Source: Clostridia bacterium
GTDB lineage: Bacteria; Bacillota; Clostridia; Christensenellales; Borkfalkiaceae
DNA length: 27,658 bases
Direction: 5' to 3'
NCBI GenBank assembly: GCA_017501125.1
Contig: JAFVXN010000196.1
Coordinates: 1 to 27,658 of the forward strand
The notes below the pieces were generated by a model. That model had not been told where the DNA came from, made no database searches, and saw only the letters and a list, made by a program, of their open reading frames with translations. Each line of letters opens with the position of its first letter. Position 1 is the stretch's first letter. Shown here piece after piece: positions 16,799-24,762 of this stretch. A program made the position numbers and the translations under genes.

Positions 16799-16815
16799 CC
16801 GTCTTTATAAGACGG
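16799..16815 (-). promoter_or_regulatory. Leader hairpin of the prsA-like gene
   Basis: CCGTCTT and AAGACGG form a 7-bp perfect stem around a 3-base loop in the 5' untranslated region, roughly 12 bases into the predicted transcript. No U-run follows, so it is more likely an mRNA-stabilising or protein-binding structure than a terminator. Confidence 0.45.
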
Positions 16816-16833
16816 CATGTGTCCACAAGGTAT

Positions 16834-16862
16834 ATTATAGCCTATTTTTCGAAAATGCGCAA
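16834..16862 (-). promoter_or_regulatory. Probable sigma-A promoter of the prsA-like gene
   Basis: On the minus strand TTGCGC (16857-16862) is followed by 17 bp and a perfect TATAAT (16834-16839). The -35 is weak, at 3 of 6. The predicted start is near 16827, leaving a leader of about 69 bases. A small AAGGGT/ACCCTT stem (16861-16875) lies between the mfd stop and this promoter but lacks a U-run. Confidence 0.6.
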
Positions 16863-16873
16863 GGGTTTTACCC

Positions 16874-19800
16874 TTATTCTTTTGTGAAAGTTAGCGCAAA
16901 TTTCAAAAATTTCGTCATTTCCGCCATCAATTGCGTGTTGGACTTGTATCCGCCCATCTCGACGACGGGGGCGCTGGACATATCCAAGCGGACGTGTTTT
17001 CCGCACCCTTCCATCGCCGCAAGCACGCCTTTTTTGCCCAACGTCTCCACAGACGAGAACTGCAACCTGCCTACGCCTGCCTTAATCGCTATCCGCTCTA
17101 CGCCGAATTTCTGTGCGTACGCTTTCAACGCCGCTATCACTAGCAAATTACCCACCGACGAGGGGAGTTCCCCGTACGTTTCTTTCAGGGAATCGTACAC
17201 CCGCTTATAATCGGCGAGCGACTGTATCTCCGCAATTTGTTTATACGCGTCCAGCCTACCTGCCGACGACTCGATATAACTCTCGGGAATATACGCGCCG
17301 ACCTGAATATCCAACTCCGCCATCGATTGCTTTTCGCCTGTAATCTCCTCTTTGAGGAGTTTAGAATACAATTCGTATCCCACCCTATCCATATGTCCGT
17401 GCTGTTCCGCACCCAGCACGTTGCCTGCGCCACGAATCTCCAAATCGCGCATCGCAAGTTTGTATCCGGAACCCAGTTCGGTAAATTCCATAATCGCACG
17501 GAGTCGTGCCGAAGCGTTGTCGCTCATGACGCGGTGTGCCTTGTAGGTGAAATATGCGTAAGCAAGGCGCGAACTTCGCCCCACCCTGCCTTTGAGTTGG
17601 TAGAGTTGCGAGATGCCCAGCCTATCGCTGTCGATGACGAGGATCGTGTTGGCGTTGGGAAGGTCGATACCGTTCTCGATAATCGTCGTCGTTATCAGCA
17701 AATTCGTCTTGCCTGCGTAGAAATCGTAAACGGCGTTTTCGAGTGCCGTTTTTTCCATTCTTCCGTGCGCCACGCCTATCTTTGCCTCAGGCAAAATCTC
17801 GCCTATCCTATGGGCGAAAGTCGCGATGCTTTCCACGCGGTTGTACAACAAAAATACCTGTCCGCCACGGGCAAGTTCGCGCAGGCAAACGTCTCTTATC
17901 AGCGTCTCCGTCTCCTCTACGACGTACGTCTGCACGGGCAGGCGCGCCACGGGCGGCGTGTGAATCGTCGAGATATCCCTTATCCCCGAAAGGGACATAT
18001 GCAGGGTGCGTGGAATGGGCGTCGCCGTCATCGTCAGGCAATCGATATCCTTGCGCATCGTCTTGATCTTTTCTTTGTGTTCTACGCCGAATCGCTGTTC
18101 CTCGTCGAGGACGAGCAAGCCAAGGTCGGCAAAACGGACGTCCGCGGACAGCAAACGGTGGGTGCCGACGACGAAGTCAATCTTCCCCTCCGCAAGGTCT
18201 TTTAACGTCTTTTCTTGCTCCTTTTTCGTGTTGAATCGGCTGAGCATACCTACCCGCACGCCAAATCCCTCAAAGCGTGCCTTTGCCGTATTGAAATGCT
18301 GAGCGCAAAGGACGGTGGACGGGCACAAAAGCGCCGCCTGTTTACCCGCCAAAACGGCAAGGAAAACGGCACGGAAAGCCACCTCCGTCTTTCCAAAGCC
18401 CACGTCGCCGCAAAGTAGCCTATCCATTACCTTCGGCGCGTACATGTCCCCCTTGATTTCCGCGACGCTCGCCGCTTGATCGGGGGTGAGTTCGTGCGGG
18501 AAAGCATCCTCGAACTCCTGCATGAACACCTCGTTGTCGGGGAAGGCGTAGCCGCGCGACTCCGCCCTGTCCGCGTACAGTTTTTTGAGGTCGAAGGCGA
18601 GTTTTTTGATGGAATTCCTAACCCGTTCCTTTACCCTTTCAAAGTCGGCGCCGCCGATACGGCTAAGCGCAGGGTTTGCCTCGCCGACGTACTTGGAGAG
18701 CACGTCCAAATTCTCAACGGGGACGTAAAGGGTGTCGCCGCCTTTATACTCCAAGGCGATGTACTCCTTCACGCCGTCGAGGGTCTCTATCTTTTTGGTG
18801 CCGATTACCCGACCGATGCCGTGTTTTTCGTGGACGGCGTAATCCCCCACCTCGGGCGCGGAAAACATATCGCCGCGTTTGCGTCGCAGCCTCGTCGATA
18901 CCAGCGTCTTCGTATACAAATCGCCCGTCGCAATCACCGCCGTCTTACAGCCGTGCAACACGAACCCTTTGTCCGCAAAATCGGACAATACGCTTATGCC
19001 CGTCCAGTCCTCTTGCGACTCAGGCAAGGGGGTCAAAGGCAAATATTCGTCCCTCAGCAAGCCGCGCATTTTCTCTGCGCGAGCCTCGTCGCCACAGTAC
19101 AAAAGGATACGATAGTCCCCTTTTAACCAGTTGCGGATATCCGTCAACAAGGCAGGGACGGCGTTGAAATACTTGGACGTCGGCGTGACGGAAAGATTAA
19201 AAATCTTTAACGGCTGGAAAAAGAAAGGATTGCCCGTAAAAGTTTGCAGGGCAAGCACCCGTCTTTCGTGCAATTTTTGCAAGAAGAAAGACTGGTCTAA
19301 ATACTGTTTTTTACAAAATTCGAACGCCTCGCCGCCTTCGTGCAGGCGTGCAAACCGCTCGTCCCGCTCCTGATACAGCCCGTTCATTTTGTCCCATATT
19401 TGCTTGCCTTCGTCGAAGACTATTACCGTATCTTCGGGCAAGAGAGAGAAAATATCCGTCGAATTCTCTAAAAGGGGCAATAAAAAGGAGGTGTTTTTGT
19501 CCTCCTGGAGCCCTTCGGCGAGGTCTTTTGCACGCTCGTAGGCTTGAACGGACGAAAATTCCTTCAACCCCGACTGCAAGGCGGCACGAATCGTCGGCTC
19601 GTCCGCCTCGGTCACGAACGCGTCGCAGGCAGGCAATATCCGCAAACTTTTTCGCGGCTCTAAGCGGTTGCCTGTCGCGATATCGTACGGCTTGATTTTC
19701 TCCACCGTATCGCCGAAAAAGTCGACGCGGACGGGATTCTCCGCCCCGACGGGATAGATATCTAAAATGTCGCCTCGCAGGGCGAATACCCCTTTCGTCT

Positions 19801-20275
19801 CCACCTCGAAAGCACGGACGTAGCCCATCTCAATTAGGCGTTTCGGCAATTCCTCAAAGGGAAAATCTGCCCCTTCCGTCAACGTAATCGTCGGTAGCCG
19901 CTTGGGGAAAAGTTGCATCAGCGAGTCTATCTCCGCGGCGACGAAAGGACAGCCGACAAGCAAGGCGTCTAAACCTTGGATACGACGAAACAGGGAATCT
20001 TTTGACAATGCTCTCTTATAAGAGAGCACCTCGTCTTTAGAGGCGATAACCGCCGTCGCCTTACCCGAAAAAGAAGCGGCGTTCTGGGCGGCACGTTGGG
20101 CGGAGACTGCGTCCGCCGTCACGTATAATACCGGATAATCTACGAGGGAGGAAAGCAGATACTTTATCCCGTCTTGTACGCCAAAAACCGCCGTCGGCGT
20201 ACCGCGGCGGATCTCCGTAGCCAAAGAGGCGTAATCCTCTCCTAAATTGTGTAGACGGAAAAAGTCCTTTTGCAT
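16874..20275 (-). CDS. mfd: Transcription-repair coupling factor Mfd
   Basis: Mfd is an ATP-driven DNA translocase that removes RNA polymerase stalled at lesions and recruits UvrA. The N-terminal UvrB-like region is visible (LRGDILDIYPVGAENPVRVDFFGD near residues 165-190). The RNA-polymerase-interacting domain carries DYAVHEKHGIGRVIG and LEYKGGDTLYVPVENLD around 480-530. The translocase has Walker A GDVGFGKT with K629, the DEEQ box at 724-727 and TATPIPRTLHMS. The TRG motif region and a C-terminal domain follow. The length, 1133 residues, is normal. It starts 12 bp after pth, so prs-pth-mfd form one transcription unit. Confidence 0.97.
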   Translation of the reverse strand: MQKDFFRLHNLGEDYASLATEIRRGTPTAVFGVQDGIKYLLSSLVDYPVLYVTADAVSAQRAAQNAASFSGKATAVIASKDEVLSYKRALSKDSLFRRIQGLDALLVGCPFVAAEIDSLMQLFPKRLPTITLTEGADFPFEELPKRLIEMGYVRAFEVETKGVFALRGDILDIYPVGAENPVRVDFFGDTVEKIKPYDIATGNRLEPRKSLRILPACDAFVTEADEPTIRAALQSGLKEFSSVQAYERAKDLAEGLQEDKNTSFLLPLLENSTDIFSLLPEDTVIVFDEGKQIWDKMNGLYQERDERFARLHEGGEAFEFCKKQYLDQSFFLQKLHERRVLALQTFTGNPFFFQPLKIFNLSVTPTSKYFNAVPALLTDIRNWLKGDYRILLYCGDEARAEKMRGLLRDEYLPLTPLPESQEDWTGISVLSDFADKGFVLHGCKTAVIATGDLYTKTLVSTRLRRKRGDMFSAPEVGDYAVHEKHGIGRVIGTKKIETLDGVKEYIALEYKGGDTLYVPVENLDVLSKYVGEANPALSRIGGADFERVKERVRNSIKKLAFDLKKLYADRAESRGYAFPDNEVFMQEFEDAFPHELTPDQAASVAEIKGDMYAPKVMDRLLCGDVGFGKTEVAFRAVFLAVLAGKQAALLCPSTVLCAQHFNTAKARFEGFGVRVGMLSRFNTKKEQEKTLKDLAEGKIDFVVGTHRLLSADVRFADLGLLVLDEEQRFGVEHKEKIKTMRKDIDCLTMTATPIPRTLHMSLSGIRDISTIHTPPVARLPVQTYVVEETETLIRDVCLRELARGGQVFLLYNRVESIATFAHRIGEILPEAKIGVAHGRMEKTALENAVYDFYAGKTNLLITTTIIENGIDLPNANTILVIDSDRLGISQLYQLKGRVGRSSRLAYAYFTYKAHRVMSDNASARLRAIMEFTELGSGYKLAMRDLEIRGAGNVLGAEQHGHMDRVGYELYSKLLKEEITGEKQSMAELDIQVGAYIPESYIESSAGRLDAYKQIAEIQSLADYKRVYDSLKETYGELPSSVGNLLVIAALKAYAQKFGVERIAIKAGVGRLQFSSVETLGKKGVLAAMEGCGKHVRLDMSSAPVVEMGGYKSNTQLMAEMTKFLKFALTFTKE

Positions 20276-20287
20276 AACTTCCCTATA

Positions 20288-20857
20288 TCATGCGTTGCTG
20301 TTAAACTTGCCCATCACGAGGTCTATCGTCTTGCCTTGTGCAAACTCAATCGCCGCCTCAGCCGCTTTGCCACAGGCGTCGATAAACAAGGCGTAATCTT
20401 CTTTTCTCACCTCGGAGAGCACGTAATCGACGATGGGGATATTGACAGCCTCGTCGCGGATACCGATACGAATCCTAGCAAAATCTTTCAGCCCCGTTTC
20501 CCCCAAAATGCTACGCATACCGTTGTGGGTGCCGGCACTGCCCGCCGCGCGAATACGCAATTTGCCTTTAGGCAAATCGTAATCGTCGTAGATAACCAAC
20601 AAATTGCTAGGGGCTATCTTATACTTTGCCATCAGTTGTTTGACCGCCCTGCCCGAATTGTTCATATAGGTGACGGGACGGGCGATAATCACCTTTTCAC
20701 CGCCGACGAACGCCTCGGCGATAAGCGCCTCGCACTCCTTCTTTTTGAACTTCACGCCCAGTTTTTCGGCGACGTCACCCACCGCCATATACCCGACGTT
20801 GTGGAAGGTCTTTTCGTATTTTTTATCGGGATTGCCAAGCCCTACGATTAGATACAT
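20288..20857 (-). CDS. pth: Peptidyl-tRNA hydrolase
   Basis: Pth releases peptides from prematurely dropped peptidyl-tRNA. Family marks are LIVGLGNP at the N-terminus with N9, the catalytic histidine H19 in TFHNVGYM, TYMNNSG with N66, the DDYDLP acidic loop with D91/D92, and GSAGTHNGMRSI with H111 and N112. The usual GGHNG is GTHNG here, a small variation next to the active site. The length, 189 residues, is normal. It lies 58 bp after prs, with a GC-rich hairpin between the two, and 12 bp before mfd. Confidence 0.96.
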   Translation of the reverse strand: MYLIVGLGNPDKKYEKTFHNVGYMAVGDVAEKLGVKFKKKECEALIAEAFVGGEKVIIARPVTYMNNSGRAVKQLMAKYKIAPSNLLVIYDDYDLPKGKLRIRAAGSAGTHNGMRSILGETGLKDFARIRIGIRDEAVNIPIVDYVLSEVRKEDYALFIDACGKAAEAAIEFAQGKTIDLVMGKFNSNA

Positions 20858-20875
20858 ATCTTCTCCTTACGAAAT

Positions 20876-20900
20876 CGCCGCCGCGTTTTATGCGGCGGCG
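20876..20900 (-). repeat. GC-rich hairpin between prs and pth
   Basis: CGCCGCCGC and GCGGCGGCG form a 9-bp perfect, all-GC stem with a 7-base loop, 15 bp after the prs stop codon and just ahead of the pth ribosome binding site. It lacks a U-run, so full termination is unlikely. It may stabilise the prs message or reduce pth-mfd expression. Confidence 0.6.
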
Positions 20901-20915
20901 GAATTATCGATAAAA

Positions 20916-21860
20916 TTAGTCGTACAATTTGGACATAGGCTTGTCGAGGTATACGTTCTCGATAGCCGCGGCAAAGACGTCGGCAACGCTCAAAATCTTG
21001 AACTTGTCGCGCATCTTTTCTTGGGGCAACTGTACGGTATCGAGCATCACGAGTTTCGTGATAGCCGATTTTTCAAGGCGCTCTACCGCAGGACCGCTGA
21101 GGACCGCGTGCGTACAGCCTGCGTAAATCTCCGTAGCGCCTGCGTCTTTAAGTGCCGCCGCGCCTTGGCAGATGGTACCAGCCGTATCAATCATATCGTC
21201 AAGCATCAAGCAACGTTTGCCGTTGACGTCGCCGATAATGTTCATTACTTCCATTACGTTCGCCTTAGGACGACGTTTGTCAATGATTGCAATGGGCACG
21301 CCGAATTTTTCAGCGACCTTTCTTGCACGTTTTACACTGCCCATATCGGGAGCCACGACGCAATCGACTTTTACTTCTTTAGAGAAGTAATTGTAGAGCG
21401 TAGGACCGCCGAGCAGGTTGTCGACGGGGATATCGAAGAAGCCTTGAATTTGGTCTGCGTGCAAGTCCATCGTCAGCACTCTGTCTGCGCCTGCAGCCGT
21501 CAACAAGTTGGCGGTGAGTTTCGCCGTGATGGGATCACGAGAGCGCGCCTTTCTATCTTGACGAGCGTACCCGAAATAAGGGATAACAGCCGTAATACGA
21601 GCAGCGGACGCACGTTTCGCCGCGTCGATCATAATTAACAGTTCCATCAAATTATCGTTGACGGGAGAAGACGTCGATTGAATAATGAACAAATCTCTAC
21701 CACGTACCGTCTCTTCGATGTGGACGTTGATTTCACCGTCCGAGAAGGTGGTCACTTCGATGCCGCCCAACTCGGTATTGAGTTTCTTGGCAATTGCTTC
21801 CGCCAAAGGGCGGTTGGAGTTCCCGCAGAACAACTTGATTTCGTTTCCGTGAGCAATCAT
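20916..21860 (-). CDS. prs: Ribose-phosphate pyrophosphokinase (PRPP synthetase)
   Basis: Prs makes PRPP from ribose-5-phosphate and ATP for nucleotide, histidine and tryptophan synthesis. The 314-residue sequence has FSDGEINVHIEETVRG, the flexible catalytic-loop region YFGYARQDRKARSRDPITAK, the divalent-metal site TMDLHADQIQGFF, and the PRPP-binding signature MLDDMIDTAGTI. It is first in the prs-pth-mfd unit. A GGAAGG Shine-Dalgarno sequence 8 bases before the ATG supports the start. The long structured leader is described separately. Confidence 0.97.
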   Translation of the reverse strand: MIAHGNEIKLFCGNSNRPLAEAIAKKLNTELGGIEVTTFSDGEINVHIEETVRGRDLFIIQSTSSPVNDNLMELLIMIDAAKRASAARITAVIPYFGYARQDRKARSRDPITAKLTANLLTAAGADRVLTMDLHADQIQGFFDIPVDNLLGGPTLYNYFSKEVKVDCVVAPDMGSVKRARKVAEKFGVPIAIIDKRRPKANVMEVMNIIGDVNGKRCLMLDDMIDTAGTICQGAAALKDAGATEIYAGCTHAVLSGPAVERLEKSAITKLVMLDTVQLPQEKMRDKFKILSVADVFAAAIENVYLDKPMSKLYD

Positions 21861-21966
21861 TGATATATCCTTCCTTGTATTTTTGTCCGTCCTGCACCGC
21901 TTTTCCGCGGTTGGGGTCGGCTTTTTCCTGTCGCTACGGGCCGTGACGGCACGCCGCCAAAGCCAC
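21861..21966 (-). promoter_or_regulatory. Structured 5' leader of prs, unassigned
   Basis: About 105 bases separate the predicted transcription start from the prs ATG. The RNA can form an outer stem GGCUUU/AAAGCC (21959-21964 with 21919-21924) enclosing a small GCCG/CGGC or CGUG/CACG hairpin (21941-21953), then a CCGC/GCGG hairpin (21897-21910). A later GACGG can also pair with the CCGUC of the first element, so two alternative folds exist. I cannot match it to a known riboswitch class. Confidence 0.5.
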
Positions 21967-21972
21967 TATAAT

Positions 21973-22001
21973 ATAATAATCGTTTTCCCTCTAAAAGTCA
22001 A
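21973..22001 (-). promoter_or_regulatory. Sigma-A promoter of prs-pth-mfd
   Basis: On the minus strand TTGACT (21996-22001) is followed by 17 bp and TATTAT (21973-21978), each 5 of 6 to consensus. The predicted start is near 21966. The stretch 22002-22053, between here and the tadA stop, is A/T-rich with no convincing terminator. Confidence 0.78.
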
Positions 22002-22053
22002 TAGGTTATCCCTACTTTTTTATAAAAAAAGAAAACTTGATTTTTTTCCGCGG

Positions 22054-22566
22054 TCACGGGTTGGGTTTGGCGTCCTCGTCCGTCGCACGCGCCTTTTCCT
22101 CTTTCGCCTTTTGACGAAGGGCGGAGAAAAATCCCGTAAGCAAAGAGGAACACTCCTCCTCCAACACCCCGCCTATCACCTCCGTCTTATGATTGAGAAG
22201 GTTGGCGTCGGCAAGCGCCGAAGTCAAAGAACGACCCTTTTGCTCGTAGGCGCCGAAATAAATTTCGTCCACGCGCGCGTTGAGCGCCGCGCCCATGCAC
22301 ATGGGACAAGGCTCTAAGGTCACGTACAGTTTGCACCCCTCAGGCAACCGCCACGAGCCGAATTTTTTACACGCCTTATCAATCGCCATCATCTCCGCGT
22401 GCGCCGAGGCGAGTTGCAGACGCGCCCTGCGGTTGTAGCCCCTTGCCACCACCTTGCCTTCAAAGACGACGACGGCGCCGATGGGCACCTCCCCTTCCTT
22501 TAAGCCTCGCTTTGCTACAGCAATCGCTTTACGCATGAATTTTTCGTCTTGGTTAAGTCTTCTCAT
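22054..22566 (-). CDS. tadA: tRNA adenosine(34) deaminase TadA
   Basis: TadA converts A34 to inosine in tRNA-Arg(ACG), an essential zinc-dependent reaction. The zinc/catalytic set is H56 and E58 in SAHAEMMAI, and C87 and C90 in TLEPCPMCMGA. The N-terminal KFMRKAIAVAKRGLKEGEVPIGAVVV is typical. The 170 residues are slightly long because of a charged C-terminal tail (KAKEEKARATDEDAKPNP). It starts 9 bp after rlmH and is last of the CPBP-rlmH-tadA unit. Confidence 0.96.
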   Translation of the reverse strand: MRRLNQDEKFMRKAIAVAKRGLKEGEVPIGAVVVFEGKVVARGYNRRARLQLASAHAEMMAIDKACKKFGSWRLPEGCKLYVTLEPCPMCMGAALNARVDEIYFGAYEQKGRSLTSALADANLLNHKTEVIGGVLEEECSSLLTGFFSALRQKAKEEKARATDEDAKPNP

Positions 22567-22575
22567 ATCCTTTCC

Positions 22576-23013
22576 TTACTTGTGATAAGTTGCGCCTGCG
22601 TTGATCATAAAGGCGCGATAGACCTGCTCTGCTAAAATCACCCGCATCAACTGATGAGGGAAGGTCATCTCCGAAAAAGAGAGACGATAATCCGCCGCTT
22701 TTTTCACCTTGTCGCAAAGCCCTTCGCTGGAGCCGATGACAAAGGTCATCTCCTTGCCGCTATCGCCTATCTCCTTAATCTTTTTAGCAAGCCCTTCGCT
22801 GGAAAGGGGTTTACCCTCTACGGCGAGCGCGACGACGTAGCCGCGCACGGCACGCAAAATAGCCTCCCCCTCTTCCTCCAAGTCCTTGCCTTCGTCAAGT
22901 TCCTTTATCTCGACTTTGGCAAAGCGGGAAAGGCGCTTCACGTACTCTGCTATCGCTTCGCGATAGAACGACTCTTTTATCTTACCCACGACGACGAAAT
23001 ATATCTTTTGCAT
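22576..23013 (-). CDS. rlmH: 23S rRNA (pseudouridine1915-N3)-methyltransferase RlmH
   Basis: RlmH is a SPOUT-class methyltransferase that modifies helix 69 of 23S rRNA at the subunit interface. The 145 residues contain FVIGSSEGL (the SAM-binding knot region), SFSEMTFPHQLMRVILAEQVYRAF and the C-terminal YHK tail, all typical. The N-terminal ERFSKRL-like block appears as EYVKRLSRFAKVE. The gene begins 10 bp after the CPBP protease gene and ends 9 bp before tadA. Confidence 0.96.
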   Translation of the reverse strand: MQKIYFVVVGKIKESFYREAIAEYVKRLSRFAKVEIKELDEGKDLEEEGEAILRAVRGYVVALAVEGKPLSSEGLAKKIKEIGDSGKEMTFVIGSSEGLCDKVKKAADYRLSFSEMTFPHQLMRVILAEQVYRAFMINAGATYHK

Positions 23014-23023
23014 AATCCTATCC

Positions 23024-23959
23024 TTACAAGAGTGCGCTCACCCAGTTGACCACGCATACGACGATGCCGAGCGCGGCGGCAAGCCAAAAACCTTTTACGT
23101 CTTTTTGGGGCGGCTCTTGCGACTGGGCGATATCGGCGGACGGCTTTTTCTTATCCAAGAAGATAAGATAGCCGACGGACAGTGCCAAACACACGGCGGC
23201 AATCACCGTCACGGGCCAAGGCACGGGCATCGTTTCGTTGCCCGTAAAGTGATAGTACAAGACGATGACGGCGTTGTTGATAAAGTGCGCCACCATGGTC
23301 GGGAATACGCTGCCCGAGCGGAAGGCAATCAGCGCAAAACACGCACCGCAACAAAACTGGTAAATCGTCTGCGCGGGGTTTTGATGATAAATGGAAAAGA
23401 GAGCGCCGCAAAGCAACACGGACGCCGCCAGTCCAAAATCTTTCAAGCCACGCAACACGAAGCCACGGAAAATCACCTCTTCCAACACCGCAGGCAAGAA
23501 GGCGACGACCGCCATGACGCCGACTATGCCCCACCCTTGCGTCGAAGGGATACTCACAGGCGGTACTTCCAGCCCCAACGTCTGCAACCAATCCACGAAA
23601 AGCGCGTTGAGTTCGGAGAGGGAAATCAAGCCGAATTGCAAGACGAGGGCAATCAAAAAATACTTCCAGTGCGGTTTGCCCGTCACTTCCTTAATCGGCG
23701 TCTTCGCCACGAAAATCATCACGAGCGTCACGATCACGAAGACCAACTGCGGCAATAAGAAAGATACGTACAGATACCAGTCGGGTCTATCGTCAGGATT
23801 GATTACGACTCCGCACGCACCGAGAATAATCACAAATACGATGGAGACGAGCACCATTAATATGGTGCTAGCCGAAAAGGTAAACCCTGCGCTTTGTTGC
23901 AAGTTGAAATTACGCAGGGATTTGATGGAGGGTGTTTCTTGTTTCACTTCTTTTTTCAT
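23024..23959 (-). CDS. CPBP-family intramembrane glutamic protease
   Basis: This is a polytopic membrane protein of the CPBP/Abi (CAAX-protease-like) family. With the start chosen here it has 311 residues and about eight hydrophobic segments. The family motifs are EEVIFRG (E160, E161, R165), FSIYHQNP with H192, and VAHFINN with H225. Substrates of bacterial members are mostly unknown; roles in peptide processing or immunity are typical suggestions. I chose the ATG at 23959 because the -10 box ends exactly 6 bases before it; a longer reading frame from 23998 would start upstream of the promoter. It leads an operon with rlmH and tadA. Confidence 0.88.
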   Translation of the reverse strand: MKKEVKQETPSIKSLRNFNLQQSAGFTFSASTILMVLVSIVFVIILGACGVVINPDDRPDWYLYVSFLLPQLVFVIVTLVMIFVAKTPIKEVTGKPHWKYFLIALVLQFGLISLSELNALFVDWLQTLGLEVPPVSIPSTQGWGIVGVMAVVAFLPAVLEEVIFRGFVLRGLKDFGLAASVLLCGALFSIYHQNPAQTIYQFCCGACFALIAFRSGSVFPTMVAHFINNAVIVLYYHFTGNETMPVPWPVTVIAAVCLALSVGYLIFLDKKKPSADIAQSQEPPQKDVKGFWLAAALGIVVCVVNWVSALL

Positions 23960-23965
23960 ACCACG

Positions 23966-23993
23966 ATTATAACAAATTTTTACGCGTTTGCAA
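23966..23993 (-). promoter_or_regulatory. Extended -10 promoter giving a leaderless CPBP-rlmH-tadA mRNA
   Basis: On the minus strand TTGCAA (23988-23993) is followed by 16 bp and TATAAT (23966-23971), preceded by TGT, which makes an extended -10. Six bases (CGTGGT) then separate TATAAT from the ATG. The expected +1 is therefore the A of the start codon. There is no Shine-Dalgarno sequence. Confidence 0.7.
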
Positions 23994-23996
23994 AGC

Positions 23997-24037
23997 AAAA
24001 AAAGGGGCGAGAAAGAAAAATTTTTCCTCTCTCGCCC
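23997..24037 (-). terminator. Terminator of the spoIIA operon
   Basis: GGGCGAGA pairs with TCTCGCCC (24030-24037 with 24005-24012), extended inward by A-U and G-U pairs, and seven T follow on the minus strand. It begins within the sigF stop codon and ends just before the next promoter. Confidence 0.88.
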
Positions 24038-24762
24038 TATCCCATCAATTTTTTGCGGAATTCCTTGATGATTTTGCTCTCTATCCTAGACACCTGCACC
24101 TGACTGACGCCGATTTTCTCCGCCACCTCGCTCTGCGTCATATCTCGAAAATATCGTAGCACGATAATCTTCCTCTCCCGCTCCGGCAACGCCTCTATCG
24201 CACCGCGCAGCAACATGCCGTCCAGCATATCCTCTTGGTTGTCTTGCGCAGGCAACAAATCCACCAACTCCCTCGCGCTGCCGTCTTTGTATTCCACACC
24301 GCCGTATAGCGACAAAGGCATCTTGGACGAGCCGAGCACGAATACCGCCTCGCTCTCCTCCAAATGGAATTTTTTCGCCACCTCCGACATAGTCGGCTGT
24401 CTGCCGTGCGACACCGAATACGCCTCGATGTACGCGCTCATCTCCTTTGCCGTTTGTTTGAGGGCGCGCGAAACCTTCACCGACCCGTCGTCTCGCATAA
24501 AACGCTTGATTTCGCCCGCAATCATAGGCACGGCGTAAGTGGAAAATTTTACGCCGAAACTCTCGTCAAAACCCGTAATCGCCTTCAAAAATCCCATACA
24601 GCCGAGTTGAAACAAATCGTCGTATTCCACCCCCTTGCCAAGATACCTTTTTACGATACTTTTGACCAGCGAAATATTGCTCTCTAACAGCAACGTTTTG
24701 GCGTCGTTATCCCCCTGTTTTGCACGGCGGACGTATTCGATTGTCAAACTTTCTTCCAGCAT
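24037..24762 (-). CDS. sigF: Forespore sigma factor SigF
   Basis: Sigma-F directs the first forespore-specific transcription after asymmetric division. The 241 residues show sigma region 2 (DDLFQLGCMGFLKAITGFD, FSTYAVPMIAGEIKRFMRDD), region 3 (QPTMSEVAKKFHLEE) and region 4 with the helix-turn-helix (LRYFRDMTQSEVAEKIGVSQVQVSRIE). SigG is very similar in sequence; position as third gene of spoIIAA-spoIIAB-sigF decides for SigF. The start codon overlaps the spoIIAB stop (TAATG), suggesting coupled translation of sigma and anti-sigma. It ends with TAG, inside a terminator. Confidence 0.96.
   Translation of the reverse strand: MLEESLTIEYVRRAKQGDNDAKTLLLESNISLVKSIVKRYLGKGVEYDDLFQLGCMGFLKAITGFDESFGVKFSTYAVPMIAGEIKRFMRDDGSVKVSRALKQTAKEMSAYIEAYSVSHGRQPTMSEVAKKFHLEESEAVFVLGSSKMPLSLYGGVEYKDGSARELVDLLPAQDNQEDMLDGMLLRGAIEALPERERKIIVLRYFRDMTQSEVAEKIGVSQVQVSRIESKIIKEFRKKLMG

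Noticed and set aside
17237..18205. 322-residue plus-strand reading frame
   Set aside because: It is the antisense shadow of the mfd translocase domains, with no family resemblance.
20670..21638. 322-residue plus-strand reading frame spanning pth and prs
   Set aside because: It runs opposite two well-supported genes and across their intergenic hairpin.
21861..21966. PRPP (ykkC-type) or ZTP riboswitch in the prs leader
   Set aside because: From memory, the conserved core sequences of these classes are not present; only generic stems are seen.
23960..23998. Longer start for the CPBP protease (13 extra residues)
   Set aside because: The extra codons coincide with the -35, spacer and -10 of the promoter and show no ribosome binding site; KKEVKQE at the later ATG is a normal N-terminus.
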